Positions 8,655 through 17,128 of a DNA stretch of 64,000 nt are shown piece by piece (the stretch's first letter is position 1; each line of letters starts with the position of its first letter). The notes beneath the pieces were generated by a model. It made no database searches. It had not been told where the DNA came from and saw only the letters and a list, made by a program, of their open reading frames with translations. The DNA comes from Brevibacterium yomogidense (GTDB lineage: Bacteria; Actinomycetota; Actinomycetes; Actinomycetales; Brevibacteriaceae). Position numbers and translations under genes: made by a program. The stretch covers positions 124,001-188,000 of the forward strand of contig NZ_JABASY010000003.1 in the NCBI RefSeq assembly GCF_016107685.1, written 5' to 3'.

Positions 8655-9170
8655 TCAGCGTCGCGCTCGCTCCTCCCGGAGCGCGTCGAGGGCCCGGAGG
8701 ACCTCCGTGGGGACCAGACCGCCGATGTCGCCGCCCAGCGCGTGCACTTCGCGGATGAGGGACGAGGACACGTGCTCGAATTTCGGGTCACCGGGGATGA
8801 ATACGGTCTCGAGTTCCGTGAGATGGCGGTTCATGTGTGCCATGGGCAGCTCGTAGGCGAAGTCCGTGGCGGATCTCAGCCCCTTGAGCACCGCTGTCGC
8901 ACCGATCCGCGTGCAGTAGTCGACGAGCAGCCCGCCGGCGACGTCGTCGATGATGAGCCGGCCATCCACCAGCGCCTGAGCGGTCCGCGGGTCCTCCTCG
9001 AGGCCCGCGCGGATGAGTTCGACGCGACGGTCGACGGGGAAGGTTCCGGACTTGTTGGGGTTGTGGACGACAGCGGCGACGACCTGATCCGCGAACCGCA
9101 GTCCGCGGGCGAACACGTCGACGTGACCGCTCGTCACAGGGTCATACGAACCCGGGCAGACGATCTTCAT
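8655..9170 (-). CDS. coaD: Phosphopantetheine adenylyltransferase
   Basis: Fourth step of coenzyme A synthesis: 4'-phosphopantetheine plus ATP gives dephospho-CoA. Residues 1-20 contain the nucleotidyltransferase motif GSYDPVTSGHVDV. Further conserved parts are VLKGLRSATDFAYELPMAHMN and VSSSLIREVHALGGDI. 171 residues from the ATG at 9170, slightly over the typical 160. No Shine-Dalgarno; a TACGAT -10 at 9178-9183 lies seven bases before the ATG, so it is likely leaderless. About 125 bases without a feature separate it from DUF177. Confidence 0.96.
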   Translation of the reverse strand: MKIVCPGSYDPVTSGHVDVFARGLRFADQVVAAVVHNPNKSGTFPVDRRVELIRAGLEEDPRTAQALVDGRLIIDDVAGGLLVDYCTRIGATAVLKGLRSATDFAYELPMAHMNRHLTELETVFIPGDPKFEHVSSSLIREVHALGGDIGGLVPTEVLRALDALREERARR

Positions 9171-9177
9171 GGGATCG

Positions 9178-9183
9178 ATCGTA
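9178..9183 (-). promoter_or_regulatory. -10 element of a leaderless coaD promoter
   Basis: TACGAT on the minus strand, seven bases from the coaD ATG; there is no ribosome site between them. Confidence 0.45.
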
Positions 9184-9284
9184 TCCGTCCGTATCACGCG
9201 TGTTCGACGGGCGTCCACGAACCCCGCTCCCCCGAAACGCGAAGGTCACGAACCTGTAACCATCAGTCTCCCTTCCCTGAATGT

Positions 9285-9298
9285 TGTGACAGTTCACA
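9285..9298. promoter_or_regulatory. Perfect palindrome upstream of the ehu-like operon
   Basis: TGTGA-CAGT-TCACA, 14 bp, about 70 bp before the binding-protein start. CRP/GlxR sites use the same arms but with six spacer bases, so a different regulator (for example GntR type) is more likely. Candidate operator only. Confidence 0.4.
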
Positions 9299-9366
9299 TA
9301 CCGTGACAAGAGTTCGACCAACACGAACCGCCTTTCTACGGGCGGGTAGAGACGGAGGAACCAGGC

Positions 9367-10266
9367 ATGAAACCCACACGCGTCGCACGCGTCGCCGGAT
9401 CGGCCATCGCGGTCACGGCACTCGCACTCACCGCAGGATGCGGCGGCTCCGGCGGTGACGATGAGGGGGACAGCACCCTGCAGCAGGCGATCGATGCCGG
9501 CACCATCACAGTCGGATTCGCCGGGGAGGCCCCCTACAGCTTCGAAGAGGGCGGCGAGCTCACCGGGGCCACCGTCGCACTGCACCGCGAGATCTTCTCC
9601 GAGCTGGGGATCGACGAGGTCGACGGCGTGAATGCGGACTTCGGCGCGCTCATCCCGGGCCTCAACGCGGACCGGTTCGACGTCGTCTCCGCTGGCATGT
9701 CGATCCTCCCGGAGCGCTGCGAGCAGGCCGCGTTCTCCAACCCCGAGTTCATGTACACGACTGCGCTCATGGTCCCCGAAGGGAACCCGGAAGGGCTCAA
9801 GACCCTCGACGACACCGTCGACACGGACCTCGACGTCGTCACGATGACCGGCGCGATCGAGTCCGATTACGCATCGAGCCTGGAGATCGCGAACCACAAC
9901 GAGGTCTCCGACCCGCAGGACGGAATGGACGCGGTGACCACGGGGCGCGCGGACGTCTTCGCGCTCACCGGCATCTCACTCAACTGGATGGCGGACAACA
10001 ACCCGGACGCCGAGGTCGAGGTGACGGAGTCCTTCGTGCAGGAGATCGACGGCGTACCGCAGGTCGGTGCAGGCGGCACCGTCTTCCGCACGGACGACAC
10101 GGAGCTGCAGGAGGCGTACAACGAGAAGCTCGACGAGATCATCTCCGACGAGGACCGCTACCTCGGAATCGTCGGCGAGTACGGCTTCACGGCGGAGGAG
10201 CGTCCTGACGGCTCGCTCACGACCGAGATGCTGTGCGAAGGCGATCTGCCGACCGGCGACGAGTGA
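9367..10266 (+). CDS. ehuB: Solute-binding lipoprotein, ectoine/hydroxyectoine type
   Basis: Extracellular binding protein of a polar amino acid-type ABC importer. A lipoprotein signal peptide ends in the lipobox LTAGC (lipidated Cys near residue 26). The SBP_bac_3 fold follows. The segment DFGALIPGLNADRFDVVSAG then ILPERCEQAAFSNPEF matches the pattern I know from EhuB, the ectoine/hydroxyectoine binding protein; other amino acid binders differ here. 299 residues. First gene of a four-gene unit with two permeases and an ATPase, as in ehuABCD. Ectoine as substrate is an inference from family resemblance; a related osmolyte or amino acid is possible. Confidence 0.75.
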   Translation: MKPTRVARVAGSAIAVTALALTAGCGGSGGDDEGDSTLQQAIDAGTITVGFAGEAPYSFEEGGELTGATVALHREIFSELGIDEVDGVNADFGALIPGLNADRFDVVSAGMSILPERCEQAAFSNPEFMYTTALMVPEGNPEGLKTLDDTVDTDLDVVTMTGAIESDYASSLEIANHNEVSDPQDGMDAVTTGRADVFALTGISLNWMADNNPDAEVEVTESFVQEIDGVPQVGAGGTVFRTDDTELQEAYNEKLDEIISDEDRYLGIVGEYGFTAEERPDGSLTTEMLCEGDLPTGDE

Positions 10267-10298
10267 TCGGCTCGACCGCACTCCTCCCTCGCGCTCTT

Positions 10299-10342
10299 CC
10301 GGTGGGACGGACCCCTCTGACCGAGGGGATCCGTCCCACCGG
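10299..10342 (+). terminator. Strong intercistronic hairpin between ehuB and ehuC
   Basis: A 13-bp perfect stem CCGGTGGGACGGA / TCCGTCCCACCGG encloses a second stem CCCCTC / GAGGGG with a short loop. There is no downstream T run. It lies between the binding-protein gene and the permease gene, where such structures usually stabilise the upstream mRNA or partly terminate so that binding protein is made in excess. Confidence 0.7.
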
Positions 10343-10370
10343 AGGCGTGCGCGTCTGAGATCGGACACTC

Positions 10371-11102
10371 ATGGGCGATAAACTCACCACACTCGTCGAC
10401 TTCGTCCCCAATCTGTGGGATGGACTCCTCGTCACTCTTCAACTCACCCTCGGCGGAGCCGTCGGCACCGTCGTCCTCGCGGTCCTCCTGGGCCTCGGGA
10501 TGCTCGCACCGACCGGCTGGGTATCCATCCCCTGCCGTATGATCGTGGAATTCTTCCGCGGCACGTCACTGCTCGTGCAGCTCTTCTGGTTCTTCTACGT
10601 CCTGCCGATCGTGCTGGACGTCGACCTCGGGCCGCTCGCGTGCGGCATCCTCGCACTGGCGCTCAACTACGGCGCGTATTCCGCCGAGGTCGTCCGCTCC
10701 TCCATCGTGCACGTGCCCCGCGGTCAGTGGGAGGGTGCGATGGCGCTGAGCCTGTCACCGGGCCGCCGCATGTTCCGGGTGATCTTCCCGCAGGCGTGGG
10801 CACTCATGATCCCGTCGCTCGCGACCCTGCAGATCCAGCTGCTCAAGGGCACCGCCGTCGCGTCCTTCATCACCCTCCAGGACCTCAACGAACGAGTGGG
10901 CGTGCTCCGTCAGGCGACAGGCGACACGATGTTCTCCTACACCGTGGGGCTCCTCGTCTACTTCGTCATCGCATGGCTCATCCAGGTGGGGATGGACGCA
11001 CTCGAACGCAACGCGAAGAAGCGCTTGGGCCGCGGCGACGGACGGGCCGGCCTGATCGCACGGCTTGTCGGACGCACGGACGCGAAGGCGGTGACGGCAT
11101 GA
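10371..11102 (+). CDS. ehuC: ABC transporter permease, EhuC-like
   Basis: Integral membrane subunit of the polar amino acid/osmolyte importer (HisM/ArtQ family). 243 residues, with membrane segments near residues 18-42, 55-78, 88-105 and 195-215. The EAA loop that docks the ATPase reads ALSLSPGRRMFRVIFPQA. The ATG start at 10371 comes after the intercistronic hairpin. The stop overlaps the next start as ATGA. Confidence 0.85.
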   Translation: MGDKLTTLVDFVPNLWDGLLVTLQLTLGGAVGTVVLAVLLGLGMLAPTGWVSIPCRMIVEFFRGTSLLVQLFWFFYVLPIVLDVDLGPLACGILALALNYGAYSAEVVRSSIVHVPRGQWEGAMALSLSPGRRMFRVIFPQAWALMIPSLATLQIQLLKGTAVASFITLQDLNERVGVLRQATGDTMFSYTVGLLVYFVIAWLIQVGMDALERNAKKRLGRGDGRAGLIARLVGRTDAKAVTA

Positions 11103-11761
11103 GCTGGTGGAACTGGCAGAGCGCCGCAGACGCGCTCCCCCTCCTCCTCAAGGGCTTCGGCACGACGCTCGTGGCCACACTGGGAGGCACCGCGATCGCG
11201 ATCGTTCTGGGCCTTCTCATCGCGGTGCTCCTCCGGACGCTGCCGACGTGGATCGTGTGGTTGCCGAAGCTCGTCGTGGCGTTCATCCGGAACACGCCCC
11301 TGGTCGTGCAGCTCGTGTTCATCTACACACTCTTCTCGATGAACGACACTCTCATCGCGATCTCCGCCCTCACGGTGGGCATCGTCGTGATCGGCATCCA
11401 CTACTCGACGTACATGTCGGAGAGCTACCGTGCCGGCATCGACGCAGTGCCCCAGGGGCAGTGGGAGGCGATCAGCGCCCTGTCGCTGCCGCCCGTGCGG
11501 TCGTTCCGGTCGATCGTGCTCCCCCAGGCACTGCGGGCGACTGTCCCGTCCTTGGGCAACTACGCGGTCGCGATGTTCAAGGACACGCCGTTCCTCATGG
11601 CGATCTACGTGACCGAGCTGGTGCGCACGGCCGAGCAGTACGGCGGTCGCACGTTCGCGTACACGGAGGCGTTCACGCTGGCGGGACTCATCTTCCTCGC
11701 GGCGAGCTACCCGACCTCCCTCTTGATCCGACGATTGGAGAAGTCCCTTGCCACCTACTGA
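11099..11761 (+). CDS. ehuD: ABC transporter permease, EhuD-like
   Basis: Second permease of the importer, 220 residues, starting MSWWNWQSAADALPLLLKGF. Membrane segments near residues 20-42, 58-75, 85-105 and 185-205. The EAA loop ALSLPPVRSFRSIVLPQALR contacts the ATPase. The ATG at 11099 overlaps the ehuC stop; the large upstream extension of this frame is shadow. The 3' end overlaps the ATPase gene by 14 bases. Confidence 0.85.
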   Translation: MSWWNWQSAADALPLLLKGFGTTLVATLGGTAIAIVLGLLIAVLLRTLPTWIVWLPKLVVAFIRNTPLVVQLVFIYTLFSMNDTLIAISALTVGIVVIGIHYSTYMSESYRAGIDAVPQGQWEAISALSLPPVRSFRSIVLPQALRATVPSLGNYAVAMFKDTPFLMAIYVTELVRTAEQYGGRTFAYTEAFTLAGLIFLAASYPTSLLIRRLEKSLATY

Positions 11762-12536
11762 GACAGGACAGGTCCCCGCGATCGAGTTCCGCGACGTGAA
11801 GAAGCGGTTCGGCGATCACACGGTCCTCAAGGGGCTGAACTTCACGGTCCAGCCCGGCGAACGCGTCACGCTCATCGGGCCCAGCGGTTCCGGCAAGACG
11901 ACGATCCTGCGGCTCATCATGACGCTGGAGAGTCTGACGGACGGCTACATCGACGTCCACGGCAAGCCGCTGACCCACGAGGAGCGCGGCGGCAAGCGCG
12001 TCGCCCTGCCGGGCAAGCAGGTGAGGGCCACGACCAAGCGGATCGGGATGGTGTTCCAGCACTTCAACCTGTTCCCCAACATGACGGTCATCGAGAACCT
12101 CATCGAAGCGCCGATGCACGTGCTGGGGCTCAACAAGGCGGAGGCGACGACGAAGGCTCGCGGTCTGCTGGAGAAGGTCGGCTTGTCCGACAAGGAGAGC
12201 GAGCACCCGTCCCGGCTGTCCGGCGGTCAGCAGCAGCGCGTAGCGATCGCCCGCGCGCTGGCGATGGATCCCGACATCCTGCTGCTCGACGAGGTCACGA
12301 GTGCGCTGGACCCGGAGCTCGTCGACGACGTCCTCCAGGTGCTGCGCGACATCGCTCAGGAGACCGACATCACGATGCTGATCGTCACGCACGAGATGCA
12401 GTTCGCCCGCGACGTGTCCCAGCGCGTCATGATGTTCGACGAAGGCGTCATCCTCGAAGAGGGACACCCCGACGACATCTTCACGAACCCCTCGCAGGAA
12501 CGGACGCGGAAGTTCCTGTCGGCCGTGCTCGACTGA
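11748..12536 (+). CDS. ehuA: ABC transporter ATP-binding protein, EhuA-like
   Basis: ATPase of the importer, 262 residues. Walker A GPSGSGKT, Q-loop VFQHFNLFPNMTVIENL, signature LSGGQQQRVAIARAL, Walker B ILLLDEVTSAL and the switch His in LIVTHEM. The segment EVTSALDPELVDDVL and the RGGKR insertion before the Q-loop resemble EhuA. Start is TTG 11748, supported by GGAGAAG upstream and by the overlap with ehuD. A weak hairpin at 12578-12592 follows before the convergent rsmD. Confidence 0.88.
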   Translation: MPPTETGQVPAIEFRDVKKRFGDHTVLKGLNFTVQPGERVTLIGPSGSGKTTILRLIMTLESLTDGYIDVHGKPLTHEERGGKRVALPGKQVRATTKRIGMVFQHFNLFPNMTVIENLIEAPMHVLGLNKAEATTKARGLLEKVGLSDKESEHPSRLSGGQQQRVAIARALAMDPDILLLDEVTSALDPELVDDVLQVLRDIAQETDITMLIVTHEMQFARDVSQRVMMFDEGVILEEGHPDDIFTNPSQERTRKFLSAVLD

Positions 12537-12577
12537 CGGGACGGTTCGTCCGCCGCTGCTCACCGCGACGGCCACGG

Positions 12578-12592
12578 GCCTGAGCATCAGGC
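12578..12592. terminator. Weak hairpin between convergent ehuA and rsmD
   Basis: GCCTGA-GCA-TCAGGC in the 66-bp gap between the two convergent genes. The stem is short and there is no T run, so termination function is uncertain. Confidence 0.3.
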
Positions 12593-12602
12593 AGACCCTT
12601 GG

Positions 12603-13175
12603 TCAGCGCCCGTCGCTCTCGAGCTGCAGCAGCCACAGTCGGGTCTCCCCGTAGGTCCGGTCGCGGTAGAGCTCGAGCTGCGGAGGCAGGGTGGGCTGGG
12701 GGGATCTCACTGACCGTTCCACGACGGCCAGCGCGTTGAGATCGCGCAGCAGTCCGGACGCAGAGGTGAGCAGGCGCGCCAGTTCGTCTTCCCCCAACGG
12801 GTACGGCGGGTCCGCGAAGAGCAGGTCGAACGTCTCGCCGGCCTCGCGGAGCCGGTCGACAGCGGTCTGCGCACGCTGGGCGAGCACGCTCGTGCGTCCC
12901 TCTTCGCCCAGGTCGGCGATGCTGCGTCTGAGGGCTGTCACAGATCCTGACCCCTGGTCGACGAACGTGACCTTCGCAGCGCCCCTGCTCAGTGCTTCGA
13001 GTCCCAGGGATCCGGAACCGGCGAAGAGGTCGAGGACGTGGGCCGCTTCGAAGAGGCCCATGCCGTCGAGCATCGCGAACAGGGATTCGCGCACGCGGTC
13101 CGGAGTGGGCCGGGTGTCGCGTCCTTTGGGCGCGTGGAGGGGCCTGCCCCTGTGGCGCCCCCCGATGATCCTCAT
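12603..13175 (-). CDS. rsmD: 16S rRNA (guanine(966)-N2)-methyltransferase
   Basis: Methylates G966 of 16S rRNA using S-adenosylmethionine. The SAM-binding motif VLDLFAGSGSLGLEALSRGA and the catalytic DPPY motif (FADPPYPL) are both present. 190 residues, starting MRIIGGRHRGRPLHAPKG as usual for the family. In actinobacteria rsmD normally lies between recG and coaD; here the ehu-like operon sits between rsmD and coaD, suggesting an insertion in that interval. Confidence 0.94.
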   Translation of the reverse strand: MRIIGGRHRGRPLHAPKGRDTRPTPDRVRESLFAMLDGMGLFEAAHVLDLFAGSGSLGLEALSRGAAKVTFVDQGSGSVTALRRSIADLGEEGRTSVLAQRAQTAVDRLREAGETFDLLFADPPYPLGEDELARLLTSASGLLRDLNALAVVERSVRSPQPTLPPQLELYRDRTYGETRLWLLQLESDGR

Positions 13176-13236
13176 GAGCGCGACCCCGTCCGTACAGTCA
13201 GCGTTCTCATCAGGCCGCTTCGAATCCGGGTTCTCA

Positions 13237-15435
13237 TCAGCTCGCCTCGATGAGGTCTTCGTCCGCCGTGGCGAAGATGAGGGAGATGAGGCGTGCGAGC
13301 GCGGGCGTTCCGAGCAGGGACGGGTCGACCGTCAGCAGTTCCTCCGCGTCGTCGCGTGCGTTCCTGATGATCGCTTCGTCGCGCAGGACGGACAGGTGCT
13401 TCAAACTCGATTTCCCACCCCACTGGGCGCGGCCCAGGACATCGCCTTCGCGTCGTGTCCGGATGTCGTACTCCGCCAGCTGGAACCCGTCGAGGGTGTC
13501 GGTGACCGTGGTGAGCCGCTCCATCGCCTCCGATTCGTCGGGCGTGTGGGTGAGGAGGAAGCAGAGGGATTCGTCACCGGCACGGCCCACGCGTCCGCGC
13601 AGCTGGTGGAGCTGCGCGACGCCGAACCGGTCCGCGTCGACGATCACCATGACGCGGGCGTTGGGGACGTCGATGCCCACCTCCACGACGGTCGTGGCGA
13701 CCAGCACGTCGATGTCGCCCGCAGAGAACGCACGCATGACGTCGTCCTTGTCCTGCGTGGGCATCTGACCGTGGAGCACCTCCACCCGCGCCTCCGCGAG
13801 TGACGGGAACGACTGGAGGAACGCGGCGTAGTCTTCGACTCCCGGCTGTGGCACCCCTGTGACGGGGTCCGGTTCTGCCGTCTCGATCCGGGGAAGCACG
13901 ACGAAGGTCTGCTCATCGCGTGCTGCGTGCTCCCCCACGACTTCGACGACGCGCTGGATCCACTGCGGATACCGGGCCAGCGGCACCAGGTGCGTCGTGA
14001 TCCGCTTCTCCCCGGTAGGCATGTGGCTGAGCGTGGAGACGTCGAGGTCCCCGAACACCGTCATGGCGGCCGTCCGCGGGATCGGCGTGGCCGTCATGAC
14101 GAGGGTGTGCGGTGTCTTCCCACCCGCCTTCTGCCGCAGCGCCTCCCGCTGCTCCACCCCGAACCGGTGCTGCTCGTCGACGACGACCATGCCGAGGCCG
14201 TAGAAGATCGTGGTCTCCGACAGGAGGGCGTGGGTCCCCACGACGATGTCGATGTCGCCGATCGCCAGGTCGATGAGGATCCGTCGCCGCTCCGTGGTCG
14301 ACAGGGAGCCGGTGAGCAGGGCGATGACGACCCCGTTCTCCTGCCGGAGTAGCGCGGATTCGGCGGCGAAGTCACCCAGCGCGGCGGTGAGCGAACGGTA
14401 GTGCTGGGCGGCGAGGACCTCCGTGGGGGCCAACATGGCGGCCTGCGCGCCCGAGTCAACGGCTTGGAGCATCGCACGCAGGGCCACGAGTGTCTTCCCC
14501 GAACCCACGTCGCCCTGCAGCAGCCTGTTCATCGGCACGTCCCCCGCCAGTTCTGCTCCGATGTCCACACCCGCGTGCATCTGCGACAGAGTGAGGTCGA
14601 AGGGCAGCGCACGGTCGAACGCGGCAAGGGTGCCGTCGTCCTTCCCCGGCAGGGCGGACGCACTCAGTGCGGCGTGCTCCTTGCGGCGCTGGTGGAGGAC
14701 CGTCTGCAGCGCCAGTGCTTCTTCATACGCCCAGCGCGGCCGTGCGGCGTCCACGTCCTGCATCGTCGCCGGCCGGTGCATCGCCTCATAGCCGGTGCGC
14801 AGGTCGACCAGTGTGTGCTTCTGCCTGAGGAACTCCGGGACCGTGTCCTCGAACCACGAGTCGCGGACCGTGTCGAGCGCGGTCGTGATGAGCGTGTGGA
14901 ACCGGCTGCTCGTCATCTTCCCGGCCACCCGGTAGACGGGGACGGGGCGTGTGGGCTCGAGCGGCTGCACCTCTCCCGTGTCCTGGTCTTCCGCGATCCT
15001 TCCGTCCGCGGTGAGGAGGCTGGGCGATGACAGCTGGACGCGCCCCCGGTAGTGCTTGATCTTCGCGCTCAGAAGGATGCGCAGGCCTTCCGTGAGGCGG
15101 CTGCCGATCCACGGCTGGTTGAAGAACACGGCATCGACGAAGCCGCCTTCGTGATCCGTGACGGACACCGTCGAGATCGTTCCCCGTCGGCTCTGCATCC
15201 TGCGTGAGGCGACGCTCACGACCGTGACGTGGAGGACGACGTCCTCGCCCTCCTCCAGGTCGGAGAGGCCGCGGATCCTCGTGAACGTGCCCGGGTCGAC
15301 CCAGCGCCGGGGGAAGTACCGCAGAAGGGAGTCGACGTCTGCGATGCCCGCCTTGGCCAGCGCCTTCCGGTCCGCGGGTTTGGGGACCAGTGCGAGGAAA
15401 TCCTGTGCGCGCCGGAACGCGTCCGGGTCGTGCAT
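13237..15435 (-). CDS. recG: ATP-dependent DNA helicase RecG
   Basis: Branch-migrating helicase that remodels stalled forks and recombination intermediates. An N-terminal wedge/OB domain is followed by helicase lobes with Walker A LLQGDVGSGKT near residue 307, DEQH box (VVVDEQHRFGVEQ) near 420, ATPIPRT, and the motif QLRGRVGRAG. 732 residues from the ATG at 15435. A TTG at 15465 overlapping the preceding stop is an alternative start; the long extension beyond that is shadow of the DAK2 gene. Part of the run thiL - DAK2 - recG - rsmD, all minus strand. Confidence 0.95.
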   Translation of the reverse strand: MHDPDAFRRAQDFLALVPKPADRKALAKAGIADVDSLLRYFPRRWVDPGTFTRIRGLSDLEEGEDVVLHVTVVSVASRRMQSRRGTISTVSVTDHEGGFVDAVFFNQPWIGSRLTEGLRILLSAKIKHYRGRVQLSSPSLLTADGRIAEDQDTGEVQPLEPTRPVPVYRVAGKMTSSRFHTLITTALDTVRDSWFEDTVPEFLRQKHTLVDLRTGYEAMHRPATMQDVDAARPRWAYEEALALQTVLHQRRKEHAALSASALPGKDDGTLAAFDRALPFDLTLSQMHAGVDIGAELAGDVPMNRLLQGDVGSGKTLVALRAMLQAVDSGAQAAMLAPTEVLAAQHYRSLTAALGDFAAESALLRQENGVVIALLTGSLSTTERRRILIDLAIGDIDIVVGTHALLSETTIFYGLGMVVVDEQHRFGVEQREALRQKAGGKTPHTLVMTATPIPRTAAMTVFGDLDVSTLSHMPTGEKRITTHLVPLARYPQWIQRVVEVVGEHAARDEQTFVVLPRIETAEPDPVTGVPQPGVEDYAAFLQSFPSLAEARVEVLHGQMPTQDKDDVMRAFSAGDIDVLVATTVVEVGIDVPNARVMVIVDADRFGVAQLHQLRGRVGRAGDESLCFLLTHTPDESEAMERLTTVTDTLDGFQLAEYDIRTRREGDVLGRAQWGGKSSLKHLSVLRDEAIIRNARDDAEELLTVDPSLLGTPALARLISLIFATADEDLIEAS

Positions 15436-15463
15436 CCGGTCGTCGTCCGGACCGCCGTCTCCG

Positions 15464-17128
15464 CTACTCAACTCCCACCACCATCCACGAACCGGTCTGA
15501 CCGCCGTCGATGACCACGACTTCGGCGTCCGTGTGGTGGGCGTCGATGTGGATGCGCAGTCGCGACACGGCGGCGACCGGGGCGTCCGCCCCGGGCAGCA
15601 GCGTGACGAGGTCGCCGCCGGCACCCAGCAGGCGGTCGACGAGGTCCCGTGCGGCTGCTTCCGGATCTGTGCCGACGGCGCGTACACGCCCGTCGACGAC
15701 GGTGAGGGCGTCCCCGGCGGCGTACATGAGCGGGCCCTCGCCGTGGCTCTCCTCAGCGAGGAGCACGGCCCCGACCCGGGTCCCCGCCGCAGCCTCCACC
15801 ATGTCCGCGTGCAGGTCCTCGACCTCCGCCCAGGGGTCGAAGACGGCTGCCGCGGCGACGACGGAGGCGGCATCGCGGGTGCGCAGCGTCTTCGCCCCGG
15901 TGAGTCCGCTGACCGTGTCCGCGGCGGCGGCGGAATCGGGGAGGACGAAGACCGGCCCTTCGGCGAGACCGACGACGTCTTCGACGACCTCGCGAAGATC
16001 CGGCCGATCGGAACGCACAGCGACCGCGTCGGACAGGGCGAGTGACAGGAGGAGCCCGGTGCCGTCCGCCAGTGCCACCAGGCCCGCGGGCTCACCGTCC
16101 GGCTGCTTCACGGCGAGGTCCTCGACTCGCAGATCGACGACGCGATGAGCGTCCAGCACATCGAGGAGTCGCCGGGCGTCGTCGACTCCCCCGCCTTCTG
16201 CGGTGTGGACATGGACCATGGGCCAATTCACGACGATGCTCGTCCCTCCGGCACGGGTCAGTGCCCGCTTGAGGGGACGAGTGCGGTCCTTCTGCTCGCC
16301 CACGTGCGCGACGAGCTCCAGCCCGGTCTCCCCACCGCCCAGCAGCAGGGTCGCAGGCTGACCGCGGTCCGCGGCGGCACCGTCCGGCCCCGACCGGTCG
16401 ACAGCCGCGCGACCGTCGGCCGGTACAGAACCGCCTTCTCCGTCTCCGGAGGCGTGCTCGCCGCCTGTCGGGTCCCCGCCCGTCACGGTGAGATAGAGGA
16501 GATCGAACAGTTCGACGATGCCCGACGAGCCCGCGTCCACGACGCTGTTCTCGCGCAGGACCGGCAGCTGGCCCGTCGTCTCCCGCAGTGCGGCCTGGGA
16601 TCTGTCTCGCACCGCGATGACGAGGCGCACGAGGTCGTCATCAGCATCTGCCCGTTCCCGCGCCGCTTCCGCCATCGCGTCGAGGACCGTCACCATCGTG
16701 CCGTCGACGGGGTCCGCGATCGCATCCCGCGCCCGGGCGGCGGCCAGTTCGAGCGCCGCGGCGAAGGCGGGGGCGTCGGGCACTTCGACACCCGCGAGCG
16801 CGTCGGCCACCCCCCGCAGTGCGACGGACAGGATGAGGCCCGAATTCCCGCGGGCTCCGCGCTGGGCACCGGTCGCCATCGCGTCGATGACGTCCGGGAG
16901 CGTCACCGCCCCGTCGAGTGATTCGACGGCGCGGTAGGCGGAGCGCACCGTGTGATAGAGGTTCGTGCCCGTGTCGCCGTCCGGGACGGGGAAGACGTTG
17001 ATCGCATTGATGCCGCCACGCTCACGGCGGAGGCGGTCGACCGTGCGCTTCGCCCACCGTGCGGCGAGGTGACCGTTGATGCGGGCGTCCGCCCGAGGAT
17101 CACGTCCTGGCCCGTTCCGCTTGCGCAC
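15464..17128 (-). CDS. DAK2-domain protein (fatty-acid kinase catalytic subunit-like)
   Basis: DAK2/DegV-associated kinase family (FakA/YloV-like). In firmicutes FakA phosphorylates exogenous fatty acids bound by FakB; the actinobacterial role is less certain. The N-terminal nucleotide-binding part has NVFPVPDGDTGTNLYHTV, which holds the Mg-ATP aspartates, and ATGAQRGARGNSGLILS. The C-terminal half is the variable FakA-like domain. 554 residues. The GTG at 17128 abuts the thiL stop, implying coupling. No FakB is seen in this window. Confidence 0.85.
   Translation of the reverse strand: MRKRNGPGRDPRADARINGHLAARWAKRTVDRLRRERGGINAINVFPVPDGDTGTNLYHTVRSAYRAVESLDGAVTLPDVIDAMATGAQRGARGNSGLILSVALRGVADALAGVEVPDAPAFAAALELAAARARDAIADPVDGTMVTVLDAMAEAARERADADDDLVRLVIAVRDRSQAALRETTGQLPVLRENSVVDAGSSGIVELFDLLYLTVTGGDPTGGEHASGDGEGGSVPADGRAAVDRSGPDGAAADRGQPATLLLGGGETGLELVAHVGEQKDRTRPLKRALTRAGGTSIVVNWPMVHVHTAEGGGVDDARRLLDVLDAHRVVDLRVEDLAVKQPDGEPAGLVALADGTGLLLSLALSDAVAVRSDRPDLREVVEDVVGLAEGPVFVLPDSAAAADTVSGLTGAKTLRTRDAASVVAAAAVFDPWAEVEDLHADMVEAAAGTRVGAVLLAEESHGEGPLMYAAGDALTVVDGRVRAVGTDPEAAARDLVDRLLGAGGDLVTLLPGADAPVAAVSRLRIHIDAHHTDAEVVVIDGGQTGSWMVVGVE

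Noticed and set aside
13237..16095. A 952-codon open frame starting at 16095 and running through recG
   Set aside because: Residues upstream of 15435 are low-complexity Arg/Pro/Ser and lie antisense-frame over the DAK2-domain gene; RecG similarity begins at 15435.
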